A stretch of 64,000 nt of DNA from Sipunculus nudus (lineage: Eukaryota > Annelida > Sipuncula > Golfingiida > Sipunculidae), in contig CM049316.1 in assembly GCA_026874595.1 (NCBI GenBank), positions 16,143,839 through 16,207,838 of the forward strand. The letters are read 5' to 3'. Below the pieces are notes generated by a model. It saw nothing but the letters and a program-made list of their open reading frames with translations. It made no database searches and was not told the origin of the DNA. A program made the translations under genes and the position numbers. Below, piece after piece: positions 45,236 to 57,179 of this stretch (position 1 is the first letter of the stretch; every line of letters begins with the position of its first letter).

Positions 45236-47011
45236 ATGATATAAATTCTTATTTTATAAACACCGCCTTATAACTTGCTGGGCAGATACAGTGTAAATAT
45301 TTTGTTACAGATTCATTATTCAAATTACTTCATCGTCACTCAGCAGGTAGCAGCAGATATCACATTCTCCATCCTCATCTGTTACACGTGTTCGTCTGTT
45401 TTTGAAAGCAGGTAAACCCTCAAGAAACGACTACCGATGTCTAGCCGGCTAACATCAGACCTTCCCATCACACTTGCGACGTCTGTCGCTGACAAGTGAT
45501 GCTGACTGTTCGGGTTCTCTATTTCAACCAAACAAAATGTATTTTGTTATATCTCAGATGATTCACAGTAACAAACATACGATATCTTTACAGGTGAGAT
45601 ACTTCCATCAGTTTCCGGTCAGTATCTGATTTCATTTGACAATATACGTGATGCTGGTCAATCGGACCCGAACCCTGTAGACGAACAATATAGGGTAGTG
45701 GGCATGCTCGTGGAAAAAGTTTATTGAAACAATATATGGCTTGTTGTAATCCCGCGAGATGTTTTTTTGATGTGGCATATGGTTCGATTGCTGTTGTCTG
45801 GCCATCTATCAGGACAAGAGGAATTAACGCTAATTCAATTCGATAGCCCGCACCTAACTCAAGCTGGCACATTAAACAATCAAAGCCTTGCAGCCTGATG
45901 GATGGCTAATTTATTACCAGCATTGTCAGAAATCAGGAGAGGTGTCAATCAAATCATACACATCATGTCTATCTATTATAGTATATTGATTATATATTTA
46001 TAAATACTTCAACAGTTGACAAGGGAAATGCCGAATTAATACTAACGCATACCTTAAATTTTTCAAATTGCAAAATCAATGCATATAAACTTTAGCCATG
46101 CTGTTTTCTGACTATACAACAGCATCCTGGCTATAATAAAGTTTTGATAAAAGCAAGCAACATCTCCACAATCAACTTAAAGATCCTTCTATAAAAAAAA
46201 ATCCATGCAATATTTAATTTAGTCCACGAAAGAGGAGGATATGTTCGTTGATGAGAATGATAATGATAAATGATCTATCAGCTGTTTTAATTTACCTGTT
46301 TATCAATTATCTTGCAGTAATCTATATCGAAACTAATTGCAATGTCATATGTCCAGGCTGTATTCAGGCGAGACACTCTGAGACGGTCTATGTGCGAGTT
46401 GGCTGAGGGTCTAGTATAATGGAAGATATTAATATTAAATCACCATCACAAACTTTTTGAAGATTTGTTGCCGAATTGACATTTAATGGTTGACTGTGAT
46501 TGTAGTTAACCTAGCTTTAGTCATAATTGTGACAGCTTTGGGGATATAACATTGTTTTACTAATTCTAATCATGTACCTTAGCGAAACGGACTTTAATTT
46601 GCTCGATGGTTGCTAGACAGCTATTTATTAGTGTCTTTCACACCTGATAAAGTAAACTTTTCATACACTTATGTGCATCAACATTTTATATTATCTCTTA
46701 TTAGAATTACAGTAATACAACGTTATAGTGTGGTAAAACATGCCGTAATTTAATGCATTCAAACTTAAACACCTTTAAAACATTGTACAAGTGAAAACTA
46801 ACTATTAATTAATAAAAGGCATTAAAAGCAAGGGGGCCATTATACTTAGATATTCATGGTAAATCACTGAATCTATTCAAAGATATTAGGGTAAAGGTGG
46901 ACTTTTGCTACACAACAATTGCTTATCTTCGTCAATTTTCGATATTTTTTCAAAGCGATGGTCACGAAGTGTAACCAGCAGTTTTTCAGCAAAATCCCGT
47001 GTCGAAACTAA
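45236..47011. other. No gene assigned; one 94-codon open frame
   Basis: A minus-strand frame at 45588-45872 (starts MCQLELGAGYRIELALIPLV) is the longest here. It shows no recognised domain, and the opposite strand has a B-box-like GGTTCGATTGC near 45782, so it may be a decayed SINE. Not called as a gene. Confidence 0.4.
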
Positions 47012-47149
47012 TTATCGGCCAATCAAAACCAGACTGACAATCCTTTTTCGTACGATTTCCGTGGGTCCTGTAGTGGTAACACCATTGCGATAATTGCTAG
47101 GCAGAATCATGGAGAGTTTATCCAAAAGAGCAAGTGAAGTGACTCTGCT
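47012..47149 (-). other. Weak candidate exon with Cys-loop N-terminal look
   Basis: On the minus strand a good acceptor (TGTGCCTTTTCAG) opens onto a frame reading SLALLDKLSMILPSNYRNGV, then TTTGPTEIV. The order LLDxL, LPxxY, then GPTE-I/V resembles the extracellular start of anion-type Cys-loop subunits. No strong donor follows (GTACGA after GAAATC is the best), and no other exon of such a gene was found. Could be an isolated exon relic or chance. Confidence 0.22.
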
Positions 47150-48297
47150 CTGAAAAGGCACAGGCTTGACATGGGGTGAAGACAGAGAAGACCACCTCAT
47201 TCACCTGTGGTCATTAAGGCATGTCACACATAAGACTATTTCCATGTTAGCGAACAGGCGTGTTTATTTGACAAATAGCAGTGTTTCCAATATATGCGTG
47301 AACACGCAGATCTAGCAGGTCTTCCCCCATAAATATGCCAGAGGAGCACACAGACCTTATGCGAGAAAAATCAGGTATACGCGGATATACGGTGAAGGAC
47401 ATATGGACACGCCACGATTTTGCAAGCATATACGCGTACACACTAACCATGGAAATACAGCTTACCTGAAGTAAACTTGAATACCAAGTAACAATTCCTG
47501 TTAAAGGTCAACGGTGGGGTCCCACACCCTATGAACTACTTGTGTTCTCCTTTTGTGTCTGTTTTTTACCTCTTTTTCTTTTCTCTCTCCCCCTCTCTAT
47601 ATATATGGAAATTATAATCATATTTATATGAGATAATAATTTAATAATGACAATAATTTAAATGTTAAAATGTTAATAATAATCATTACAGATAACATTT
47701 ATTAGATTGACAGGAGAGCAGTCCCCGGTTTTTTTGTAAAGGATTTATTGATTGTTTATTTTACTATTGTTGTATTGCAAATATAGAATCAAGAATAAAA
47801 CAAAATTCACAAAAATTTATGATATTACTTTTCAAATACCATGCTCAAAAGCCCTCAACAGCATGAGATACTGAGGTTCAGACAAAAGTATGGCCAAATA
47901 TTAAAAATCACGTAGATGCTAGAGGTGTAATGAACTATATCAGATAACTATCAGCTAGAAACATATTTGCCAGTCATTGGGATCATCAATTTTTTATCAG
48001 GGTTAGATCAGAAATGTAGGTTTCCAGCTTTTATTGTGAGTAAACAATTGCACAGGCTCGTGAAGACCGCTCAAGGGTTTTCCGTACATTGCGTTACTGG
48101 TTACATGAATTATCACGTTTATTCATAATTAAGCGAAATTAAAGCTCCAGCTGAAAAAAGGGGAACTAAAATCACCGTTATAAAAGCGCTTAAATAGTAT
48201 ATGAAAGGACAAAATGCCAGATCAAAATCATTCTGGCACTAAATACCAGCTACGGAACTTGCTCATAATATCAGGCGATATGGGACAAAAGTTTGTA
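47150..48297. other. No gene seen
   Basis: Includes a motif-free minus frame at 47247-47450 and a CT-rich stretch near 47570-47598. The left edge of duplication copy B follows. Confidence 0.45.
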
Positions 48298-48808
48298 AAA
48301 TTAGAAATATAAAACAAAAAATGTAGGGTTTCTTTTCTTTATTTATTGACATGAAGCAGTGATAACATATTCTCAACTTTATCATATCATTAAAGATCAT
48401 TTTGAGAATAATCTCGTCAACCTGTTATGAAAACAATAAAAAATTAATGCAAAACCTTTAATTGGACCACCGCAAAGACACAGTGGTCAGAGTTGTTGTT
48501 AGAGAAGTATTTCTGGAATGCAAACGTTACAGCATTGTGAGGGAACTAATAATTACCAGTTGGTAATATGCAACTTACGTGATCACAGGAGAGCGCAAAC
48601 CTAGACCACATGGTAATCCTAGTCATGTCAAAGATCAAAGCATGTCAAGATCGTGTTACGACCAACAACACTACGAAACTTCAATAATTTCATCAGTCAG
48701 GGATTGCCTTTTTTAATTTAGATCTGTTATAATGATAACGTATATATAAATATTTTGACAGTGTTATCGAAAGTACCAGTTCTAAACTAGTATATGTCTT
48801 TAATTGTT

Positions 48809-48814
48809 TTTATT
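48809..48814 (-). promoter_or_regulatory. Candidate poly(A) signal of GPCR copy B
   Basis: TTTATT on plus reads AATAAA on minus, about 50 bases beyond the stop codon; the same signal exists in copy A. Confidence 0.4.
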
Positions 48815-48862
48815 GATATCCATGGTAATGGTATGTTCCGACCAAATGAGCGATAATATCCG

Positions 48863-49953
48863 TCATAAACGAGTGTTTATGGTAGATTCTATGGACACTG
48901 TAGCCAGGTCTGTCCTGCTGCTCTCTGTCCGATCGATTTGGTGTCGGTGGCAAAGACACCTAAACAGACTGACGGTATCTCTTCTGAATGATGCCCCACC
49001 AATACAGTATAATAATACATTGATTGAATAACTAGCTGTGAACAAACAGTGACAGATCTTTGAAAGAAAATATAATATCGGATGAGCACTTTTTAGTTTA
49101 TAGTTAATAGCCCACGTGATTGTGTATGGTAGATGCATGGCGACGTACGACAATGATATAAGCAGAAGAAATTTTGTTATTCTATTCTCTTGTTGGTTTC
49201 TTATACCAGACAGATTCGATGAAGGTGCGATGCCGAGCCCAGCAGATGAATTGAAGATTGTAATTATTGTCAGCACAGAAAATATGAGTATAACAACACT
49301 GAACAGAAAGTTACAAATTCCAATGTGTACAGCAACAGCAAATATAAAGTAGGCATTCAAATGATTCGGGAGTACATAGCAACCGAAACCTTCCCTGTGT
49401 GATGAAACAAATGCAAAACCTGATACGAGTCCTAAACTAAAGATAACCACCAGTATTGCGAATATAACGATTTTCTGGTAACTCGAAACCCAGAGGACGT
49501 TCAGTGGATGGGCAACAGCCAGGTATCGAGTGACGGATATTGTCAGAATAAGAACACTTGATACAACCATTGCCGTTTCTTCAACAATATAACTTGCAAT
49601 ACACACATGTAGGTTAAACCCAGCGAAGCGGAACCTCACGGCAACTAAATATAAGGTATCAGACATGGTCAGACAAATTATGAGAAATCCAGGTACACTT
49701 TTTCTCGTTTTCTTTGAGGACAACATAAAGACAATAGCGAACAAATTCCCTAAACTCCCGGCGATAACGGAAAAATATAAGAAATTAATGAAGATATTTC
49801 CCCCAGGTCATATAAATGCGAGGATGTTTCCGAGTCTTCAAAAGTGTTGTTTGTACAGTTCCTGAGGTTAAATGTTTCATTAGAGACCGTACTGTTCATT
49901 GGTGGCTGTGCACTCGTATCGAAAGATGAAAATGGTGTTTCATCAGTAGACAT
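48863..49953 (-). pseudogene. Rhodopsin-family orphan GPCR, copy B (one frameshift)
   Basis: Closest paralogue of the receptor at 585-1678, about 360 residues if the frames are counted together. ATG at 49953 begins MSTDETPFSS; sequons NET, NCT, NNT follow; the frame then runs through SSHLYDLGE. The 7TM frame resumes with FLYFSVIAGSLGNLF, one base out of register, at a GGGGG-AAA run near 49795-49805. The 7TM part is otherwise open: LTMSD in TM2, HVC before TM3, TRY for DRY, FGCYV in ECL2, MHLP in TM6, NVLLY for NPxxY, then a full tail ending STINTRL. The tail and N-terminal frame are free of the two nonsense codons in copy A. Either a single-lesion pseudogene, or an intact gene with a homopolymer sequence error. 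No acceptor AG lies between the in-frame TGA and TM1, so splicing does not rescue it. Confidence 0.82.
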
Positions 49954-52900
49954 CGTGTATGTCCGTATATTTGTTTCCGATTTTCTTCTTCGTATTCAAC
50001 AATGTTCTTTCTTGCGTCAGCGCTCAATGTGGTCTAATTTTGGTAAATGCTATTTAACCTTCTCTTAAACAGTAACACGAGATGTTACTAGTGTTGCAGA
50101 GTAAAAAAAAACGTTTGCTATGCGAACACAATTCCAAGCATCCTATGGTGACGATACAAGTGTTTAGTTGGTATAGCTACATTTTGTCATTATTCATATA
50201 GCATCGGGTATATAAAATATAGAACTAGATGTATGTAATTTGCCCGGATAGTCTCTCTTATAACCCACAGTGAATCTACGACGTTTGTCACTTTGTATAC
50301 CTCCACGTGTTTTATGTACCCAGTCACAATCCAATCCCATCAATTGTGTAGTTCATAGATCATCTATGAGATACATTACAAAGAAATGTTGCTGTATGAT
50401 AATAGTAAGTACCAATTCACTTCCAGCACACTGAATTAAAACCAGAACGGGCATATAAGTCACTTCAAAGTCCGCTGGGACGAAACATTGTTCAGATGGA
50501 GGCAACTACATCAGCTGTAATGGAAATACAACTGTAAATATTAGTCATCATGAAATATATATCCGTTTGTACTGAGACATTAAGGGCAAAGCACGACATT
50601 TTGTACTTTGGAGCGGCAATCAGTGTTATATGGTTATCAAACAATGTGATATGTTCATCCATACAACGCCACCATTACAATGCCACCATGCAAACTGACA
50701 CACAAGCCTCATTATTCCATTGTATTCAGTTCCACCCATTTATCTTCAATGGTTTGGGGATTAATCGTAGGCATGGAAGGGCAATAAAAGTTGAAACGCC
50801 TTTTAGAGGAACTTTCTAGTTTATTATCACACATTTATTAATAATTTATTAGTAAAATACGAAAGTCTGGCTAACAAGCGTCACTCCTATTCTCTGCCTA
50901 CACTATACCCTATAAAGTATTATGTTTCCGGTATAGGTTAATTCTAATCCAGGTTTAGATATATAAAATTTAACAATGAACTAATAAATCTAAACAAAGT
51001 CTACAATTCTATGATTCATATATTTCATTTCCAATATATAATTTTTGTTCCCAAAAAGTTGGGGGGGGGATACATTGCCCCCCCCCCAAAAAAAAACTCC
51101 ATGATGAAACGTGTGTTAGTGGGTAGTATATACCCATCCCCCTGTATTGACGCCCATTTAATAGGGTTCATTTAGGGAATCCCCAGATCAAGAGTAAATG
51201 TTTATTAAAAGTAACACGTGCAAAAACCCAGTCAATATTTAAAGGGCTTTTATAACTAGTTTTTTTTTTAAATAAATCCAGTATAATATGCGTTTAAGTT
51301 ACATCTTTGTCACAATTCATTTTATTTAAATAGTCAGTCCATCAAATCACATAATAAAACTTTAAGTAACGGTGTCTTTTGTATGCGGTTCGTTTCCCTA
51401 AAGTAAGAATTCCTCAATGATACCAATTACAAGGCTGTTCCCGATTCGTATACTCAGTGTAACCTTTGCGTAATGTCAACGAAGATGATATATTCTCCTT
51501 ACCTAAATGTCCATGTTTTCTATCAGCTTTCACATTCTAGTGGTCGTGACAAAGACACTTTTTTGTATAAATATATTTATTCATATGCCTTAACTGCTCA
51601 TGTTCAGAGGCCGCATGTCTGCAATAATGAAAAACAAAAATACGGCCAGCCATTCTGGGTCCATCGTAGTGACATTCACTAATTGACCTGGACGACTAAT
51701 AGATGCCCGGGAGCTTAATTGATGAGTCTAATTTTCCATGAGTTACACACTTATTCCATCCTTGAAGCTCATACCGGAAAGTTATAGAAATACAGATCTA
51801 TAGTGTAATTTTTAGTGTAAACGCTTCCCCTGTAGTATAGGTATATAGCTTGTGTAGGTTTCTTTCCTGTTGGCCATTTATCCCTTAGAATAATGGAAAT
51901 GAAATACCTGGGAAATATTTCCTGTCTTACCCGACTCTCTTGTGTGTTCCATTATCACTTTCCAGCTGTTATTTCTTCTATGTCTACCTGTTTTCTTTAC
52001 ATGATATCATCCCGCTCCTTTGAATTTAGACACTGTGAATGCACAAAAGGCATGTTTTACATGCATCATTCATGGCCCATAATGAGGTAAACCCTAGTAG
52101 TCAGATATCAGTACAAATCGAAAATTTCCATTTCGGTTCCAGTTCGCTTACCTAAGTCAGGCGAGACGGGTGGGGGTATTCAGAGTCCCCTTGGACAGTT
52201 AGTTTAGATGAAACACACAAGCTCTCACCAAACCTACACGTTAACAAATTGATCATACTGAACGACACGCATTTGCTCTGTCGAGCGTCACATTTGATGC
52301 TTAAGGCATATGCATTAATAAACTATGTTAAAAAGGCTCGATACCCTCATACAATGACAGATAGGGCGCTAACATGCAAACTTCAGAGTTCTATTGTCTA
52401 CACGGACAAATAATAAAAGGAGCAAATAACGTGTATTATAACTGCCATCTAGGGCTTATATGTTTTTTTTTTCCATATTATAGGACCTATTTCATCATTG
52501 TTCTGCATTATTATTTATTTAAATCTACTGATAATAGTTATTCCTATTACGTAATGACTGGTCTAATTGGTACACTTGAGTTATTTTGCAAACAGATATT
52601 GGTTATTAATTAATGAAACACAAAAAAAACTCTCTTAGGGTCACACGTTTCATTCGTTAATACTGGCAAAATCGAGTTAACTATCATATTTTCATGTGGA
52701 GTACGCTTCAGTCCGGGGCTCCTAAACCCCCAGATACGTCATCTCAACTCTTTCCGAGTTGTGTTTTTTTTTTAGTTTCCAAAATTGAGTTGTTCCGAAA
52801 GTTTTCGCCAAACTTTGTTTTCTCGGATGAGCCTCGTCAGTATTTTTACAGCTCTTTAGGCTGCTCCTCGTTCTTACCGTAGAGGTATGTTAGGAGTCGT

Positions 52901-53461
52901 CCGCAAACCGATAGGTTCTATTTAGGGCCCGAAATGTCCCAACGACGCCCGCTAGTTGCTACAGTATTTATCGCTTGACCATGGTTGGTACGGTAATGAA
53001 GCGTTAGAGTACAGTACAGTTAGAGTTTAACCTACGGTTCGTTTTAGCACATATTCCTTATGTAGCACGAGGACACCAAATAACTCCTACATATTATCAT
53101 CAATAAAAATGACCGTAATTACTGCTGAATGATCAGTGTGTCCGAAAATAAAGGGCGTTCCCTCTCCACGAATTGATTTCCCGATGCGCTATGAACAGGA
53201 GAAATATGAAATGTTACGAAATTGACCTTTCCCAGATAAATTACAACACCTACCTATATCTGACATCTATGTTTCGGGGTTAATACAGATGTACGGTTGT
53301 CAACGGCGGAGGCGATTTTCTTTTTCCTGTTTCATTAGCTGAATTTACACCAATATCACCATTATTGACCCAAGGCAGGTATTGAACGACAATTTTAAAT
53401 AAGTTGCAATTTAAGATAAACAAGAAATTGCCTTATTTTATATAATATTAAACTTATAGCT
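49954..53461. other. Noncoding duplicated flank, no gene seen
   Basis: Counterpart of 1679-5200. Open frames such as 51473-51682 and 52694-52882 share starts with copy A frames but diverge by frameshift, which argues against coding. G and C runs at about 51061-51087. Confidence 0.6.
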
Positions 53462-53525
53462 GTCACCCGATAAATGTTACCTCTTTCTCGGGCCCATGAA
53501 AAAAAGGTAACATTTAGCAGGTGAC
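53462..53525. repeat. Imperfect 20-bp hairpin, copy B only
   Basis: Left arm 53462-53481 and right arm 53506-53525 are reverse complements at 18 of 20 positions (both contain AAATGTTACC or GGTAACATTT), with a 24-base loop. Copy A passes straight from the left-arm region to the poly-A-rich region near 5205, so it lacks the loop, the right arm and about 140 further bases. Confidence 0.75.
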
Positions 53526-53814
53526 GGACCTGGTTGCCTTTGGTTTAAAGTGATTAAGTAGAGATGGTGTGGTTTTTGATTGCCCACTCATCGTATCAAC
53601 ACTCAGGCACACAACAAAACACAAGGCAGTGGCTAAACAACAAGGTGTATTATTAAAATAAAATAAAAAATACAGACTTCAAAACCACCATCAAATAGGA
53701 TTACCAGCCTGTAACGACTAACTACATATTAAATATACGTGTTGTACACTAAGTACAACTCTAGTAAACACAGAGTCCGGTTAAACAGTCTCTAGTCCTT
53801 CAGAACTGCCAATA

Positions 53815-54010
53815 CTGGTCTCCTACTGCCGGCACCTGACCCCGGCTGGCAGCAATTCTGAACAGCGGTTGGCAGCACCTCTAGAAAGCGGCGGGCAGCA
53901 GCTGAGGACACTAGCTGGCAGCAAATCTGCACCCCGGCTGGCAGCACGTCTGGACCCTGGCTTGCACTTGACTCCGACGGGCGGCTAGCTGGGCTCTGGA
54001 CCCTGCAGGC
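53815..54010. repeat. GC-rich imperfect tandem repeat, copy B
   Basis: Counterpart of 5349-5612 with units around GGCTGGCAGCA and GCGGCGGGCAGCAGC. One unit differs between copies (GCTGAGGACACTAGCTGGC only here). Confidence 0.6.
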
Positions 54011-54904
54011 TCCTCAGACTGGTTGTCCTCACTGAGTATGCAACTCTCCTAAAATACATCTCTATCCTGGTGGCTCATTTTTTATTAATTAGTACAATTA
54101 TACAAAGCCCCTGCCTACTGTGTCTACTATGGAACATCTATATTCATGATCACGCTGAATACTAAATAGGCTGGGATCAAAACACGCCGACCACCAGAGG
54201 GCCCGGCATAACAATGACATGAGTTGTCCATGTAACCATTATTAAATACCCCAGTTGTCTCCCGACATAATGACTATGGCTGGCGCGTTGATTTTCGCCC
54301 AATAAATACAAATAAACAGCTCAACTAAGAAATAAAAAAGAAAATCATGTTTTAACTAACCGATACGATTCACTTTGTGGAAATAGCCTCAGCTCGCGGT
54401 AATCATATCTATGATGTGGGCCGACCAGGGGAGGTATAAAATTAATGTGAAAGGTGCTTGTCATAGGCAAGTGAAAAAAAATGCACATATCAACAGATTA
54501 CTCGTAAGACTGACATGTATCAGCAACTACAGTGATTGCTAACTAAAATTTGTAAAGTCCTTGACAACTGCGAGGACCTGAACGAAACAGTATTCATTAA
54601 GAAAATGTGTTTATATCTGAGAATTCATGCTGCATTCATTAAAAAATTGAAAGGTTAATTATGCTTCTCGAAAAGAGAGAAGACGTTTTTGATTTTTTCA
54701 TTCCTGAAATATGAATGTACCATATATACACATTACAATATAGTTCTTTAAAGGTTAAAAACATTAAAGTGTATAGACTATTTTATAAAAATGTTTTGAA
54801 AACTGTTTTAAAGTTCCCATGTACTGTTATATTTTGTCGAAAATATGTTATTTTCAATGCATTTAAGTACAACATTTTAAAAATTATATGAAAATAAAAT
54901 TCAT

Positions 54905-56935
54905 TAGATTCTTAGAAAGTAATTAAATAGTTCTTTCATTCGAGAATTATTCCTAAAATACTTTTATTTTCTAATCATTTTTTTTTTCAAAATACATTAA
55001 CAGTTTTTTTTTTAGCTCAGCTGACTGTAAGTCAGTCCGTCCGTTAACAGGGCACAAATTGTAACCGTTAGACCTAGAAACTTCTGACTGTACATCCAGA
55101 GAGGTCCTGGGCAAATCTCCTTGGAAACCCGAAATTAAGTCATGGTTAACTATATTTTGTGACCTAAGAGCCGAAAACATGATTTTTAGCACCCAGACAG
55201 TCAGAGCACATATTGTATCCTTTAGGCCTAGAAACCTCTTATCTAATATTTTGAAAGATCCTAGGCAAATGTCCTTGGAAACCTGAAACTAGGTCACTGT
55301 GACCTATATTCTTCGAACTTTAGGGAAAAGATGTCATATGAGCACCCTGAATGTCAGATGGGGACAAATCATATCTGTGAGGCCTAGAATCTTCTTACAC
55401 AATATCATGATAGTTTCTAGGCAAATCTCCTTGAAAACCTGAAATTAGGTCATGGTGACCTATATTTCATTACCTACGGACCGAAAACATGATTTTGAGC
55501 AACCAGACAGTCAGCCGGGGACAAATGGTATATGTGAGGCCTAGAATCTTCTAAAACAATATCATTGGAGTTTCTAGGCAATTCTCCTTGGAAACCTGAA
55601 ATTAGGTCATTGTGACCTATATTTTGTGACCTATGGGCCTGACAGTCAGATTGGGCGCAAATCGTATCCATTAGGCCTAGATTCCTCGAATGTCACATTT
55701 AGGGAAGTCCTAGGCAAATGTCCTTGGAAACATGAAATTAAGTCACTGTGACCTATATTCTGTGACCTATGGGAAAAAGATGTCGTATGAACACCCTGGA
55801 TGTCATATGGCGACAAATCCTATCTGTTAGGCCTAGAATCTTCTAATGTAACATTGTGAGATGTCCTTGGCCAATGTCATTGGAAAACTGAAATTAGGTC
55901 ACCATGACCTATGTTTTGCAACCTATCAGAAAAGATGTCATATAAGCACCCAGACAGTCAGACAGGGCAAAAATTGTATCCATTAGGCCTAGAATCTTTT
56001 ATATAAAATTCAGGGAGGTCTTAGTCAAGTGTCCTAAGAAACCTGGAATTAAGTCATGGTGACCTATACTCTGCTAGCTATGGACCAGAAACATGATTTT
56101 GAGCACAGAGACAGACAGGGTACAATTTGTATCGATTTTTCTTGGAACCCTCTTTGGTGAAATCAAGGGGGCCCTGGGCCGGTCTCCTATGAATCCTGAA
56201 ATTTTTATTTTCTGTCCATTTTTTTCAATATAGTAACTTTAGCCATATTCTATTCTCACAGACAATATATAACATTAATAAAAAAATGAGCACCCAGTCA
56301 AAATTAGCTGAGCGTCATGTCCCATGGGCCACTTGTTTTTAAACGTATTGGTCACATATTTTTAAAACGTTTATGTAGTGATTTTTTTTTATCAATTAAA
56401 TGTTTTAGACATTTTTCTAATTTTTTTAAATGGTCTGTTGTACCAGATGTGCAGCTTATTGAAAATGTTTGTAACATTTGTTGTGATGTGTAGGTATATT
56501 CTCACGTTAAATTTCCTCAAACTAATATGATTCATAATGACTATGCAATGCTGTGTCACTCGTTTAAACTTGCATACTACATCGGTCACCTGAAAACTCA
56601 AGACTAAAATCAAATGAACATTATATTCTCTTCTTGCATGTGCACGTCTGTTCACATGCGGTCCGGGAGTTAGCTAAACAGAACCCTACATACTGACGGC
56701 TAAAACACACGCAGTGCACATGCTCGACGAAAAGTTGACCGATACACCCCGCAATACGGCCCTGATGAAATGACAGGGAACATCCACTAATAAGTCCGAT
56801 GATGCTTCGAATCAGTCACGAAGCATTACGTAGCTATGACGAGTTAGTCACAATAAATCTGCAGGTTGTGTCGTAGGAGCTACTAGTTACTACAAAATAC
56901 AATGAACCAGCGAGCTTCTCTACGAGCAACATAGA
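54905..56935. mobile_element. Copy B-specific insertion block carrying a tandem array
   Basis: Collinearity with copy A stops near 54890 (A: about 8385) and resumes at 56939 with AATATATACCGG (A: about 8424). The block contains the 155-bp array plus about 0.6 kb of nonrepetitive sequence on the right. The array's right end (TTAGCTGAGCGTCATGTC, CCATGGGCCACTTGTTTTT) resembles the conserved end of a dispersed repeat common in molluscs, whose reverse complement begins AACAAG-GGCCCATGGG. Confidence 0.6.
54998..56335 (+). repeat. 155-bp tandem repeat with IR3 hormone-response-like palindromes
   Basis: About eight units with spacing 133-160, marked by CCTTGGAAACCTGAAATTAG, TGACCTATATTTTGTGACC, CAGACAGTCAG and TAGGCCTAGAATCTTCT. 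Seven units keep a palindrome at the same place: AGGTCAnnnTGACCT is perfect at 55291, 55447, 55604 and 55896; AAGTCAnnnTGACCT at 55740 and 56051; degenerate at 55137. This is the consensus shape of an estrogen-receptor-type inverted repeat with 3-base spacing. Whether it has any regulatory effect is unknown. Confidence 0.9.
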
Positions 56936-57179
56936 CATTCGGAAGAATAAATATATACCGGTCACATACGACTAGCTAAGCATCAGTAAGTGCTATAGCC
57001 AACACTCTAAGATGGGGCAAACTATTTAAAAGAGGAATGAAAGAGGTTTGCATCAATCGAAGTCAAACTCTTCTACTCTTCACGTTACATCACCAAAAAA
57101 TATGGACCAGCTTATACAAAGGCGTATAAGATAATAACTGCTATTATAATATTATCACACTTATATGACGTTCATGCGC
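56336..57179. other. End of insertion block and duplicated flank; no gene
   Basis: 56336-56935 has no match in copy A. From 56939 the sequence matches copy A 8424-8621 up to the LTR insertion point. Open frames (56392-56655) lack motifs. Confidence 0.5.

Noticed and set aside
45588-45872. 94-codon minus frame starting MCQLELGAGY
   Set aside because: No recognisable domain; B-box-like sequence on the opposite strand suggests SINE origin.
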